From NCBI RefSeq assembly GCF_030463535.1, contig NC_132888.1:3953980-4017979 (forward strand): a DNA stretch of 64,000 nt, in the 5' to 3' direction. The position numbers were made by a program, and so were the translations under genes. Positions 1 through 40,059 of this stretch are shown here, one piece after another. The stretch's first letter is position 1. Each line of letters begins with the position of its first letter. Source of the DNA: Salminus brasiliensis. Taxonomy: Eukaryota; Chordata; Actinopteri; Characiformes; Bryconidae. Below the pieces are notes generated by a model. That model made no database searches. It was given only the letters and a program-made list of their open reading frames with translations, and had not been told where the DNA came from.

Positions 1-17
1 ACAGACACTGCTATCAC

Positions 18-58
<41 letters not shown>

Positions 59-110
59 GCTCGCTCTCTACCTTTTCTCTTTTTGGTGCCCCCTCTTCTT
101 TCCTCATCCC

Positions 111-160
<50 letters not shown>

Positions 161-403
161 TCTGTAGGGGGCTGTAGGTGGTCTTTTTCTTTCTTTTTTC
201 TTCTCTCCGTAACGAAGACAGGGATTGTTGAGCTACAAAAGAGTTCGGAATTCTGAACATGCCTGTACACACACACACTCACACACACACACACACACAC
301 ACTCACACACACACTCACACACACACACACACACACATACAGAGTTATGAAACATTGCTTGATTTGGCATACAGGAACTAATCTTAGAAGAATAGAATGG
401 TGG

Positions 404-440
<37 letters not shown>

Positions 441-808
441 TTTAGGTGGCACTTGAACCTCAAATCAGCAGCTTCAGGATCAGGCTGATGCTCCACTGAC
501 CGTAACAGGGAGAGCGGCGTCTCCGTCATTCCCACTCCACTCTGGGCCGGAACGCTGCTGCCTCCTCTGATCGCCACTGCTTTCCACACTGAGCGCGCTC
601 ACCGCTGAGCTCCGAGCCTCATGTAGAGTGTGTAGAAACATTTGGGTGCTTAAATGGTTCTTTGCCTGGTAATAGGGTTCTTCAGATTGGCGGAGAACCC
701 TTTATAAATGCTCCTTAATAGAACCTTTTAAAAACGAGTCCAGGTTGAAGGATTGAAGGCTCTGGAGGATTCTGAAGGGCAAGAGCACATTATAAACACA
801 TTAGGCAT

Positions 809-841
<33 letters not shown>

Positions 842-1011
842 CTCTGTGTGTGTGTGTGTGTGTGTGTGTATGTGGGCATGTATGTTTATAAAGAAAAACA
901 ATCACCACATGTGTTTTCCAACAAGTGTTATCCACGTCAGCATTTACCAACATCCACCACCCCGAGTTCCCACAGTCGCATTATGCACACACACACACAC
1001 ACACACAACCT

Positions 1012-1049
<38 letters not shown>

Positions 1050-1189
1050 GGAAGGTGTTTCAGCTCCAGGCAGTCTGTCGTCCGCGCATTTCCTATATAT
1101 TACCTAAACAAGCTAAAAATACACTCTTCACACAGAGGCCTCCTCCACCACCCAGCCCTTCACTCTTCCAGCATCTGGATCACAGTGCA

Positions 1190-1227
<38 letters not shown>

Positions 1228-1708
1228 TGCATTCAGCTTCTTTAAGCTGCACCCATTGCTGACACATATGTGCAAATGCACACACACACAGTTTGTCTAG
1301 TCCCTGTAGAGAAGTGCTGCCAATAGAATAGGACTCTCTGGAGCAGATTAACATCATTAAGCTATTGGCACAATGCTGCCTAATAATGCCAGGTCTGGGC
1401 TAGAGGGGTGTTAATCTGCCCCCCACAGAATTGAGCTGTGGAATGATGGATGGGGCTCCATCCAAAAAGTTGGGAATGAGGTGGGGTGGTGATCATCATC
1501 CAACTTCCTGACCTCCTAATCAAATCCAAAATCTATTAGAAAGTCTTCTTCATGAGCAGCTGTCCCAATACTTTTGTCCAAATAGTGTAGATACTGTTAG
1601 CATTAGCCTCAGCAGGTTTGTGTGTGTGACCGTGGTGTACGTACAGATTAACCACACTTGACCTTCAGCTCACTCAGCTAAACATTTAGTTTCACATTTA
1701 CCCTCAGG

Positions 1709-1757
<49 letters not shown>

Positions 1758-1878
1758 AAATGAGGTGTGTATTAACATATCCCATTCTGCCACACACTTC
1801 CTGGTAAAAAAGAACAGAAGCACAGCTCTCTCACTTTCAACAATATCAGCATGTCTTGCCAGAGACACACCCAATCTG

Positions 1879-1928
<50 letters not shown>

Positions 1929-1960
1929 TCCTTTTATGCTGTAGTTACTGTTACACAGAA
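1..1960. repeat. Microsatellite-dense intron segment
   Basis: Intron upstream of Eph exon 4. (CT)n at about 28-56 and 115-156; (AC)n or (GT)n at about 265-336, 404-439, 811-869, 983-1047, 1191-1224, 1713-1755 and 1881-1924. A MITE fragment lies at about 1222-1590 (minus orientation, ending tcccaatacttttgtcca). No coding exon is seen. Confidence 0.8.
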
Positions 1961-1988
1961 GTCAGCTGAGTTATGGTTGCATGTTGCA

Positions 1989-2832
1989 AAGCACGTAGCA
2001 ACACCACAGCAACCACCTAGGATACCATATCAACCATCTAGTATTCAATAGCATCCACTTAGTAACACCATAGCAACCACCTAGTCATGCCACAGCAACC
2101 ACCTAGAAACCCCCTAGCAACACCATGGCAACCCCACCTAGGATGCTATAACAACCACTTAGCAACACTATGGAATCCCCTTTGGTATGCTACAGCAACC
2201 ACCTAACATCATCACAAAAGCAAAAGCCACCTTGCAACACAATAGCAACCACCTAGGCGGCACTTAGTAACACTATAGCAACTACCTTGTATGCTATAGC
2301 AACCACCTAACATCGCCACAAAAGACACCTTGCAGCTCTACAGCAACCACCTAGTTGCCACTTAGCAACCACCTAGTATGCTGTAGCAACCACCTAGCAA
2401 CACTATAAAATACATCTGGTATGCTATAGTAACCACCTAACCACCACAAAACCACCTTGCAACACTATAGCAACCACCCAGTATGCTGTAGCAACCACCT
2501 AGCAACACTATAAAATACATCTTGCAACACTATAGCAACCACCTAGATGCCACTTAGCAACACTATAGCAACCACCCAGTATACTGTAGCAACCACCTAG
2601 CAACACTATAAAATCTACCTGGTATGCTATAGTAACCACCTAACATCACCACAAAACCACCTTGCAACACTATAGCAACCACCCAGTATACTGTAGCAAC
2701 CACCTAGCAACACTATGAAATCTACCTGGTATGCTATAGCAACCACCTAACATCACCACAAAAACCACCTTGCAACACTATAGCAACCACCTAGGCGCTA
2801 CTTAGCAATACTATAGCAACCAGCTAGTATAT
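1989..2832 (+). repeat. Degenerate minisatellite, TAGCAACCACC motif
   Basis: About 840 bases built from TAGCAACCACCTAG, CAACACTATAG and GGTATGCTATAG modules in variable order. The same motif family occurs in the opposite orientation at 18560-19050. Confidence 0.85.
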
Positions 2833-2984
2833 AGCAGTGGATACGTGAAGTGAACAGTCGGTTCTTGAAGGCGTCAGAATCTGAGCCACTTTGAGAACCT
2901 AAGAAGAACCTAACTGTGATGTTCTAGATAAACGACTGGGTCAGAACATCTCCAAAACCTCAGGCAGGTCTTGAGGTGGGGTGT

Positions 2985-3172
2985 TCCTCCCGGTATGCAG
3001 TGGTCAGTACCTACCAAACGTGCTCCAAGAAAGGACACCTGGTGAACCAGCAACAGGGTCATGGGCACCCAAGGCTCCCACTGATGCCTTAAATGGCCAG
3101 GTCTGTTGACGGCACAAGAGGGACCTACACAATAATAGGCAGGTGTTGCTAATGTTATGGCTGATCAGTTAT
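2985..3172 (+). mobile_element. TIR transposon fragment (same family as 38822-39257)
   Basis: From 'ggtggggtgttcctcccgg' to 'taatgttatggctgatca' it matches the reverse complement of the element at 38822-39257 (tgcagtggtcagtacctacc, caagaaaggacacc). Only the right end is present. 3173-3535 holds sequence I do not recognise. Confidence 0.6.
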
Positions 3173-3535
3173 TTTTTCGAGGCTCTCGAAGGCCCGCTCG
3201 TAATAAAGTCGGTATTAAACGCATCCTATCTGATACTGCCCTCCTTTCTCCATGCCAGCGGGCAGCAGATTGGGCCGGCAATAGTAAGCTCATTGTATCT
3301 TTTAGGAAGCTATTCTTTGAGGGAAGTGGGCCTACGTGTTGACGGGAACATGGGGTGTATTTAATGTTCAGGAAGCCCTGCAACAATCTTTCAAATTCCC
3401 TAAACTAATCCGTTATGTAAAGAACCGCTTGACACAACAATACCAACAAAAAACAATGAAACTATCAGTCCAGTGCAGTATCGGCTAATAAATAGGGCCG
3501 TCACACCTACTCCAGTTCACTGGAGAAAAGGCATT

Positions 3536-4307
3536 GTGTGTGTGTGTATAGTGTGTGTTTTAGACTGAGGTCAGGTTCGGGTGAATGGCTTCAGTATTGG
3601 GGACCACATAAGGGTGCAATCACCATAAAAACATTGATTATTTGAAATTATTTAATAATAATTGTATTCTTTTAATACATTTAATTAAAACAGCTTTAAT
3701 AAAGCAGGCTTGAGTGGAGGTGTCAATAATTATTTGAATGAATTAATTATTTAATAAATTATTCATTCATGAATAATTATGGATTTTTATTTTTATGGAT
3801 ATCAAGGTGTAGAAACATCTCCGAAATATTTCAAATGTCATAGCACAGGGTCTGAGAGGGTGTCCACAAACATTTGGACACCTTGTTAATGTTGAACCGT
3901 AACCCCTGTATATCGTGGTAGGTGCCGTGTCCCCAGGTTTGTGCCGAAACGCCGCCCCAGTAAAAGCAGGCCCTGGTCTGGCCTTGCTGGTTTTGATGAA
4001 CGCAGAGCTGACGGTTAACTGTGTGTGTGTGTGAGTGTGTGTGTGTGTGTGTGTCGTGACTGTGGAGGGAGGTGAAGGTTAACACCAGAGGTGAAAACCT
4101 CATCAATCATTTTGATCAGCCTCGCAGGCCACATGTTTCTCATCTATCACACACACACACACACACATTCTCCTGCGTGCAGACACACACACTTACACAC
4201 ACTCACACTGGCTTCCCCAGTGGCTGAGGTAATTGTTAATTAGTCACTGAAGCCTGTCGAACAGCTGCCGCAGACAGGAAACTACTCAATGTCTCAATGT
4301 CTCACTT

Positions 4308-4347
<40 letters not shown>

Positions 4348-5138
4348 ATACAAGTATCATGTTGACTTTTTCTAGAGAAAGAGAGAAAGAAGTAGAGAGA
4401 GAGAGAGACGGAAAGAGACAGAGGGAGAGAGATACCCTGTATGTCCAAATGTTTGTGGACACCACTTCTAATGAATGCATCATTCAGCTACTTTAAGTAG
4501 CACATATTGTTGACACACATGTGCAAATGCACACACACAGCTTGTCTAGTCCCTGTAGAGAAGAAGTACTGCCAATATAATAGGACTTTCTGGAGCAGAT
4601 CAGCCTATGAACCTGTATAACACTACTGCTTTTACTGCTGTTGATGGACGGTGCGGCCGTCTGGGATTTTGAACTCGGGGTTGGTGAGGCTCTTCTGACT
4701 TGTAGTAAGTCTACAGTTCTTCCCTGGACAGTAGAGACAGTTACTCCAACAAAAGCAGGATCGACTCTTTTTAATACCCTTGATTTCAGAAGAGGCAGTG
4801 AATAAAGAGGTGTCCCAATACTTTTGTCCATTTATTGTTTTTAAATTGAAGGTATTATAATGATTATTGTTATTATAGTGAGTGGATTTATGGTCTAAAT
4901 GATTGTTGTTTGTTTGTTTGTGGCTATTTTTAAGAGTGGTGTGTGTGTGTGTGTGTGTGTGAACTGGAAAAAGGGCTCTTAAAACAGACTGGAAGGAGAA
5001 ATGGGGGTGATAAGGGAGAGAGGCTTTAGAGAGAGAGAGAAAGAGAGGGAGAGAGAGATTAAGGGAGTGAAAGAGCGGATGAGTGGATCGAGTGGATTGT
5101 GTCCCAGTAAGAGAGAGAATCTCCCTTTTAAGATATAC

Positions 5139-5187
<49 letters not shown>

Positions 5188-5256
5188 ATAGAGGTCCACT
5201 ATAATGAAAGCCTGATAAGCTCGAAAGAGTCCTGTGTGTTGTTTGTGTTTTGTGTG

Positions 5257-5298
<42 letters not shown>

Positions 5299-5510
5299 CC
5301 AGAAATAATTGTGTGTGACCAGACCACCCACTGGTCCAGTCCTTTCTGTCACTTTAACACTAATGAAAGATGTATAATCAGATTATCAGAGTGTGGAAAT
5401 GTGCTGCTTACGAGGGCCAGTGTGTGTGTGTTAGTGTGTGTGTGTGTGTGTTAGTGTGTGTGTGTAGGGCATTGGTGTGTATATGACCTGTTATAAGAGT
5501 GGATTTGGTA
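3536..5510. repeat. Intron segment: microsatellites and a nearly complete MITE
   Basis: (GT)n or (AC)n at about 4021-4052, 4149-4166, 4313-4345, 5142-5185 and 5253-5293; AT-rich spacer at 3610-3800. A MITE of about 400 bp at 4438-4840 starts tgtccaaatgtttgtggaca and ends gtgtcccaatacttttgtcca. A terminal piece of the same family lies at 3850-3885. No exon. Confidence 0.7.
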
Positions 5511-5559
5511 ATATAGTGCTAACACAGGGATTTGTCACTTAGTAGGGTAAAGGACGGAC

Positions 5560-5591
<32 letters not shown>

Positions 5592-6650
5592 TGTGTGATG
5601 GCATGTTATTCGCCTCTGTGGGGGTCTTCATGGCTCATTGTGGGCTGGTTAGAGGGGCTTACACTCACAATAGAGGAGAGAAAAAGATGCCCAGAGCGAG
5701 AGGGATGGAAACACTGAATAGGGACTTGAAGCTCCGCCCACAGTGTTATTCATACCCCCTGATTTTAGTTGTGCGCTCAGGCCGTTTTCACACCCGTAGA
5801 TGGTCGACTCTGGTCTGAATCAGATTTTGTAACCTTGGCGCGTCCACTGTTTTCACACAGGGACCATGTGAGGACGTTCTATCAGCCTATTGGTCAGACC
5901 TGTCTGGGGCGGAGCTAGAAAGTAAATACAGGGAGAAGGTCCTGTGATGATCTGGGCGGTGTACCAGTGTTACCAGGTCAAACCAGTGTTTAGCTCAAAC
6001 TTGCGGAGTACACCTGGGTTGGACAGCTGGGTCCTCACCACAAACAAACCGCTCCAGAGTTCGCTTGGGACCGGATCAAGACCACCTCCTGTAGGGGGAG
6101 CCCAGGAGCCAGTCATTTCCACAGCATTTCCACATAATGCAGCTTAAACTAAATTGTGTTTATTTATGGTTGAATTTTGTTAGCTTGTTAGCTGCCCTGT
6201 TTACAATATCAGTTGGCAAATGCACGAAATGGACAAAAGTATTTGGACAACTGCTCATTCATTGTTTCTTTTGAAATTAAGGGCATTAAAAAAAGATTAT
6301 CCTGCTTTTGCTAGAGTAGCTGTCTCTACTGTCCAGGTTAGAAGGCTTTCCAATACAATCTGGAGCATTCCAGTGAGGATTTGATTGGTTGAGCTGATTT
6401 GAGAGGGGTTTTTTCCGTCTGTGTGTAGAGAACAGTAACACAGTTAACCAAACAACATCAATACATTTTAATTACTCAAATTACATCAATACCAGTTGTA
6501 TTCATAATTGCATCTTTGTGATTTATGATTGCATCACTGAAGCTGCATTCTGTGCTTCTCCCTCCATTACTTATGTGTTTCTATTAGTAGCCATTTAGAA
6601 GCAGATCCAGTTCATTACAGTGAATCATTTCCTTTAGTTCTGCTCATATA
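5511..6650. other. Intron segment without gene
   Basis: Contains (GT)n at 5560-5596, a stretch at about 5760-6120 that reads like an interspersed repeat (gccgttttcacacc) of unknown class, and a partial MITE at about 6228-6420 beginning tggacaaaagtatttggaca. No exon is seen. Confidence 0.5.
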
Positions 6651-6651
6651 C

Positions 6652-6731
6652 AGCATTCCTCCCCACCTCAGCTATTACTGTCCTCTCTGTACAATTCTCC
6701 CATCCGTTTGATTATTGTTATTACTTATTAC

Positions 6732-6764
<33 letters not shown>

Positions 6765-6973
6765 TACTATTTTTATTACTACTATTATTTTATTGTCATC
6801 ACTATATTATTATTATTTTTTTTTGTTATTACTTATTACTATTATCACTACTACTATTTTTATTACTACTATTATTAATTTATTGTCATCACTATGTTAT
6901 GACAAGTAATAACAAAAAAAAATAATAATAATATAGTGATGACAATAAAATAATAGTAGTAATAAAAATAGTA

Positions 6974-7012
<39 letters not shown>

Positions 7013-7092
7013 GTAATAAGTAATAACAATAATCAAACGGATGGGAGAATTGTACAGAGAGGACAGTAATAGCTGAGGTGGGGAGGAATGCT
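6652..7092. repeat. Large inverted repeat (hairpin) with (ATT)n arms
   Basis: Left arm about 6652-6834, right arm about 6905-7092, spacer about 70 bp. The outer part (agcattcctccccacctcag) is unique sequence and pairs with its reverse complement at the right end; inside are (ATT)n and (AAT)n runs. Arm identity looks very high by eye. A LINE-like tail (gctaaatgccgtaaatg) abuts the right end. Confidence 0.85.
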
Positions 7093-7117
7093 AAATGCCG
7101 TAAATGTAAATGTAAAT

Positions 7118-7371
7118 GTAAATGTTATTATTATTATTATTACTATTATTATTATTATTATCACTACTACGAGTATTATTATTTTTATTATTACTACTTT
7201 TAGTATTATTATTATATTGTTATTGTTATTAGTATCACTACTACTAGTGTTATTTTTTATTATTACTACTAGTATTATTATTATTATTATTATTATTATC
7301 ATCATTATCATTCTTATTATCATCATTATCATTATTACTAGTATTGTTATTTTTATTATTACTACTACTAC

Positions 7372-7400
<29 letters not shown>
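7118..7400. repeat. (ATT)n-type trinucleotide repeat
   Basis: Long impure ATT/ACT array directly after the hairpin; it gives spurious isoleucine-rich reading frames on both strands. Confidence 0.85.
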
Positions 7401-7404
<4 letters not shown>

Positions 7405-8271
7405 CATACTATCCTATAAAAGGGTGACTTTAAATGTGGTCTCGCTCACTAGTCTCCTCAGATTGTGCTCTAGGCAGATTTACACATGTGCTGTATTCCT
7501 TCCATTTCTTAATGATGGACTTATCTGAAGTCCAGGAGATGGTCATTGACTGGGTTTTTTATACATCCCCTGACTTACACTCTTCAGTAAGCTCCTCTCA
7601 GAGCTGTGTGGAGGGTTCTTCTGTCTTCATGGTGTCTTCATGTGTAGCCAGAAATAGTGATGTGACCAGTGACTTGACCGTCCAGACAGGTGTCCTGATT
7701 CTACAATCACCTGATACTACATTCACTGCACTCAGGTGATCTCCAGTTCACTGTGAGACCACTAGCTGCCTGGACCTCTGTTGAATTGGGGCAGTCACTT
7801 TAAATTTTAAATTTATTGTTATTGTTATTATTATAAGTATATATTTTTAACAAATTAAATTAATTCATAATTACATTTAATTAATTATTTTAGAGGTACA
7901 GAAATGAAACCTAATATGAAAATATTAACATGAATATTTTATATAAATACCCCCCCCCCCCCCATAATGTACAGAACCGTTAGAGTTTGTAGATGTTCTT
8001 TAAGCCTCCAAAAAGTTCTAAGAATAGTTCTCTAAGGAATCCTCTGTCTCTCTGTCTCTCTGTCTCTCTGTCTCTGGTCGGGTGTGTAAAGCATAGAGTA
8101 GTGGATGGAGGATGAGGCTGGGTGGGGGGTTGGGATGGGGGTTTGTAATCCGGGGGGTTTAAGCCCCACTATCCTGCTGAGCAGAATCAGCAAAGATGCC
8201 TAAGACCCTTACAAGCATGGTGTGTGTGTGTGTGTTGTTTGTCAGAGCTGTACTGTAAGCCCCTCTGCTCT

Positions 8272-8306
<35 letters not shown>

Positions 8307-8401
8307 TTGAATAAGTAGACCGAGTTGCATTTATTGTGGTTGTGTTAAATGGTCTGGTTTGTGTGTGTAAGACGTATCTGCTGACCGCCTTAACCTGTGG
8401 G

Positions 8402-8436
<35 letters not shown>

Positions 8437-8630
8437 CAGTGTATATAATCACATCATTCTGCAGTACACACCAATTCCACACCTGACCTAACCTCCACAC
8501 ACACACACACACACACACACATATCTCTCTCTCTCTTTAATTTTGCGTCTCTGTTCGAAGCCTCTCTCTCTCTCTGTCTCTCTCTCTCTCTGTCTCTCTC
8601 TCTCTCTCTGTCTCTCTCTCTCTGTCTCTC

Positions 8631-8672
<42 letters not shown>

Positions 8673-8766
8673 AGATGGGTGTACTAGCCATTTTTAAAGG
8701 TGTGAATCAGGGATAGATAGGGAATAATAGCATCAGAGAGAGAGAAAAGTGGGCAATGTTGAAAGT

Positions 8767-8809
<43 letters not shown>

Positions 8810-9771
8810 TGTGTGATGGGGGAATGTAAAGGGAGGATGAAGGAGAAATAAAACAGAGTGATGTTAAATGGAGCGAGAAAGGAGGATCTGATGTTTGCTT
8901 CATTCCTCAAACATCAGGCTTACACAACCCCCCAGCAGATAACATAAAACACACACACACACACACACACACACATGGAATGCACGCTCAGGCCGAGACA
9001 CACTACAGTGATTAAAGGGGTTAAATATTTAATTTTCCTCTCCAGCGCTGAAGATCTTCACCGCCAGGAGATAAATACTAAAGACATATGGATGTATGGA
9101 TTAAATGAGGCGTGTGAGTGTGTGAGTGTGTGTGTGTGTAAGTGTGTGTGTATGTGTATGTGTGTGTGCATTTGCGTGTGTGTCTTGGATTTAAGACCGT
9201 GTTACACACTCCCCCCCCCCCATAGCATGCTGTGAAAATACCAGGGATTCCTTGTACATCATTCTCTACTCCTCCATCTGTACCCCCCCCCATCCCTACC
9301 ACCCCGTTACTCTGCTCATTTCACCTCCTGCTGAACCTCATAGATCAGGACTGGACTTACTGATCAAAGTCACATGATTCAGATGTTTACATAATTTCCA
9401 TCTGTGAAAAAATCGAGGCATATATATGTATATTAAATGGACAAAAGTATTGGGACACCTCATTCATTCTTCTGAAATCAAGGGGATTAAAAAGAGTTCA
9501 TCCTGCTTTTGTTGGAGTAACTCTCTCTACTGTCCAGGAAAGAGGAGGGCTTCTACTAGATATTAGAGGAGCATTGCTGTGAGGATTTGATTGCAATCAG
9601 CCACAAGAGTATTAGTGAGGTCAGGATGTTGGGTGATGATCAGCAAGACCAACAAGAGCATAAGTCTGGCCTAGTAAAGAGGAACTGGAGCTTTCTGTGA
9701 GATACTGTGTTTCTGTCACGGTATAAAAAAGCTCTATGCTGCCTTTATTGTTGGATGCATGCTTATAGCTG

Positions 9772-9812
<41 letters not shown>

Positions 9813-9815
9813 CAG
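7401..9815. other. Intron segment before Eph exon 4: repeats only
   Basis: Poly-C at about 7951-7964; SINE-like sequence at about 8090-8215; (GT)n at 8273-8305; (CT)n at 8562-8670; (AC)n at 8949-8974; partial MITE at about 9437-9690; (CT)n at 9775-9810, which serves as polypyrimidine tract of exon 4. Nothing coding is seen. Confidence 0.6.
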
Positions 9816-37527
<27,712 letters not shown>

Positions 37528-38059
37528 TTTCAACCAGGGAAAAGAAAATTCAGAACATCCACCAACCAACACGAACGATCATTTGAGGATTAAAGAGGGA
37601 TATATAATAATTGACCTACTCATGCACTTTAATTTGATATGGACTGTAGGGGACAGTGGAATAGTGGCACTTTTGATGGATTAGCCTGTATCACCTAACG
37701 GAGAGGGACATTTCCATGCCTGTGGTCCCTAATGGTCTTCCTGGATGAGGATGTCTAATGTGGCCGGCTGCTCAGAATGAAGGCCGATTGCTGAATCTCT
37801 CAAGACTATTGATACTTTGAAATACGTCTGAATCTACTCATGGCTCTGGAGTCTGCAAAGTGCAAAGTTGTTTTTTTGTCCACTCATATTCTCATTGTCT
37901 CACGTCCACTATGCTATAGCAATGTGTGAACAGTACCAAGCAAACTACTGCTCGTAAGTAGTTACATGGCCTGGCAGATGCCCTCAATTGACCAATATTA
38001 GTGCAGAAGAGCCTGTTGTAATTCTCTTGAACTCCCAGACATGGATAAACAACAGTGGC

Positions 38060-38140
38060 ATCAATGGGATTCAGACCCATGTCCCTGCAATATGGTGTCT
38101 CTACAACCCTCTTGTCCAGTTGTGCCACTCAGTCATCAGA
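38060..38140 (-). mobile_element. tRNA-derived SINE head
   Basis: On minus: TGGCACAACTGG (box A-like, 38116-38127) and GGTCTGAATCC (box B-like, 38067-38077) at tRNA-like spacing. Lies in the presumed 3' UTR. Confidence 0.55.
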
Positions 38141-38821
38141 CAAGAGGCTGTTGTTTGTAAATGGGGAGCAACTTCGCCCCCTTTAGGTCATCTTTAGAAT
38201 GGCATGCTTCTCAACGAAGAATAAGCATAATTTCCGTGTTCACTTGGTCCCTCAAATTCAAGCATAATCTTCAACTGGAATGTGCTTTCTCAAGATCCAT
38301 TGTATCCAGCTTCAGATATATTGAACTGACTTTTGGTTTCATAAACAAAGAGATACTCTCTTCAGATGCAATCAAAAGCATCACTGGACTAAGAGGAATT
38401 CTATGAATCCATACAGTATGCTGTACACAGGTCATGGGAGGGGACAGGTCAATCCAGGTACGTTCTTCTAAGAAGTAGCTTAAGACTTCCATTCATTCAG
38501 AAGCAAAATAACAGCCAATCAGTTTCTTCAATTCCCTGTAATTTCTCTTTGTTTCTCTTTCCAGCAACATCTTTAATGACCTAAGGATGGCCTCCGCCTC
38601 CGCAGCCACTGCTCATCAATGTGACTGCAGTCAGAGGTCCTGAGAAATGCTCTCCATCGCACTGCAGTCCAGCAGAGTGCATCTGCCATCACTGTGTACT
38701 CTGTAGGCTTGGTTTTCCAAACATGTAATAAAGGTGAAAACAGGACCGTCAACAATGTCATTCAGTTAAAAATTCGACTTCAATGTCTGCTTACATTTGA
38801 CCACAAATTTGACACGAAACC

Positions 38822-39257
38822 AGCCATGACATTAAAACCAGATGCCTAATATTGTGCACACCCCCCTTGTACTACCGAACCAGCTCTGAAACATCGAGGC
38901 ATGGACTCCACAAGACCTGTGAAGGTGTCGTCATCATGGGTCGCATCATTGAGGCCTTGGGCACCCGTGAACCTGTGGTAGGACCGCTTCTGGTAGGCAC
39001 TAACCACTGCATACTAGGAACACCCTACAAGACCTGCCTGATGTTTTGGTGGAGATGTTCTGACCCGGTCATCTAGAACTTCACAGTTTGGTTCTTCTCA
39101 AAGCGTCCAAAGCTTGACTATTTTTCCTGCTTCAGCACCTCCATCACCTTCGAAAACTGACTGTTCGCTTGCTGCCTAATCAATCCACTATCCCTTAACA
39201 GACCCCCGATAATCAGTGTTTTTCACACCACTTGTCACTGGTTTTAATGTTATGGCT
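38822..39257 (-). mobile_element. Small TIR DNA transposon, complete
   Basis: Terminal inverted repeats AGCCAT(G/A)ACATTAAAACCA, 19 bp with one mismatch, at 38822-38840 and 39239-39257. Internal sequence includes aggcatggactccacaagac and taaccactgcatactagga. About 436 bp, so it cannot encode a full transposase. Fragments occur at 2985 and 33095. Confidence 0.75.
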
Positions 39258-39863
39258 AAACAGTGTGTATGTTCTGTAATGGTGATGAACTTTACTATGT
39301 GCCTGGAAAACCGCCCCTCATTAGCTCATTAGCTCATTTCTCATGTCTTTGTGTTTCTACGAAGTTTGTTGGTCTGTCAGATATTTCACAAACCCATTTG
39401 CCTTAAACAGACCCAGACCCAGATTAGGCCTAGTCCTGGATTTGGACTGTTCATTTTAATCTACGTCTTTTTTTTATCTGTGTTCAGAGGATGTTTTGAG
39501 GGACATTTCATAGATTTGTGTATTTCACCAAGCAAGTCTACGCAGTTGGGTTTGTGTATGTACATAAAGCAGTGTTGTTTTACTATAAGATGAACATAAT
39601 TTGTGAAATGCAAACGGAACGTCTGTTTTATTCATATGCAAATGTGAGAACTGAATGTATTGTATGATAAGTGTGGTATTTTCTTTTAAAAGGGACACTG
39701 AACATAACACAGCATAATGCAATAACACTTCTTAGGTGCACTCTTATTATACGTGACTTGTTCATCTAGCTTGAATTCTTTCTCTTCCTCTTTCCATTTT
39801 TGATGAATTTAGGTACATGTAACTTATGAGTTTTATTTATGGAATTTTGTATCTAGTTTGTAA

Positions 39864-39869
39864 AATAAA
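39864..39869 (+). promoter_or_regulatory. epha4: Candidate polyadenylation signal (AATAAA)
   Basis: AATAAA about 2.3 kb after the EphA4-like stop, in an AT-rich context. An alternative AATAAA lies at 38727. Choice between them is inference. Confidence 0.4.
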
Positions 39870-40059
39870 GTTAAAAAAATACAGATGCTGTGTGGATCCT
39901 TGGACAGCCTGGTGTCAAGAGTAAATGAAACACATGTGACTAACAGTTCAATTCGGGACACACGGGATACGCAGTTCGTACATCTGCACAAAATATGGAT
40001 TACACTCAGAAACCAAACCATCTGAACAGAGAATGTTACAAAGTAACCAGTGAAATTTT

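Larger units (their letters stand above)
37528..39890 (+). other. epha4: Probable 3' UTR of the EphA4-like gene
   Basis: No further exon signature is seen after the stop. AATAAA hexamers lie at 38727 and 39864; the second sits at the end of an A/T-rich stretch rich in ATTTA/TGTA and is the better polyadenylation candidate. The segment contains a tRNA-like SINE piece near 38060-38140 (minus) and a TIR transposon at 38822-39257. The exact UTR end is inferred, not seen. Confidence 0.45.

Noticed and set aside
812..1300. Open frames rich in C-V or T-H repeats (many places)
   Set aside because: They are translations of (GT)n and (AC)n microsatellites with no splice or start context.
7033..7528. 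Isoleucine-rich frames on both strands
   Set aside because: Translation of (ATT)n and (AAT)n.
1..9815. Ephrin-binding-domain exon of the EphA4-like gene
   Set aside because: Looked for the large exon 3 upstream of exon 4; none is present, so it must lie outside the window.
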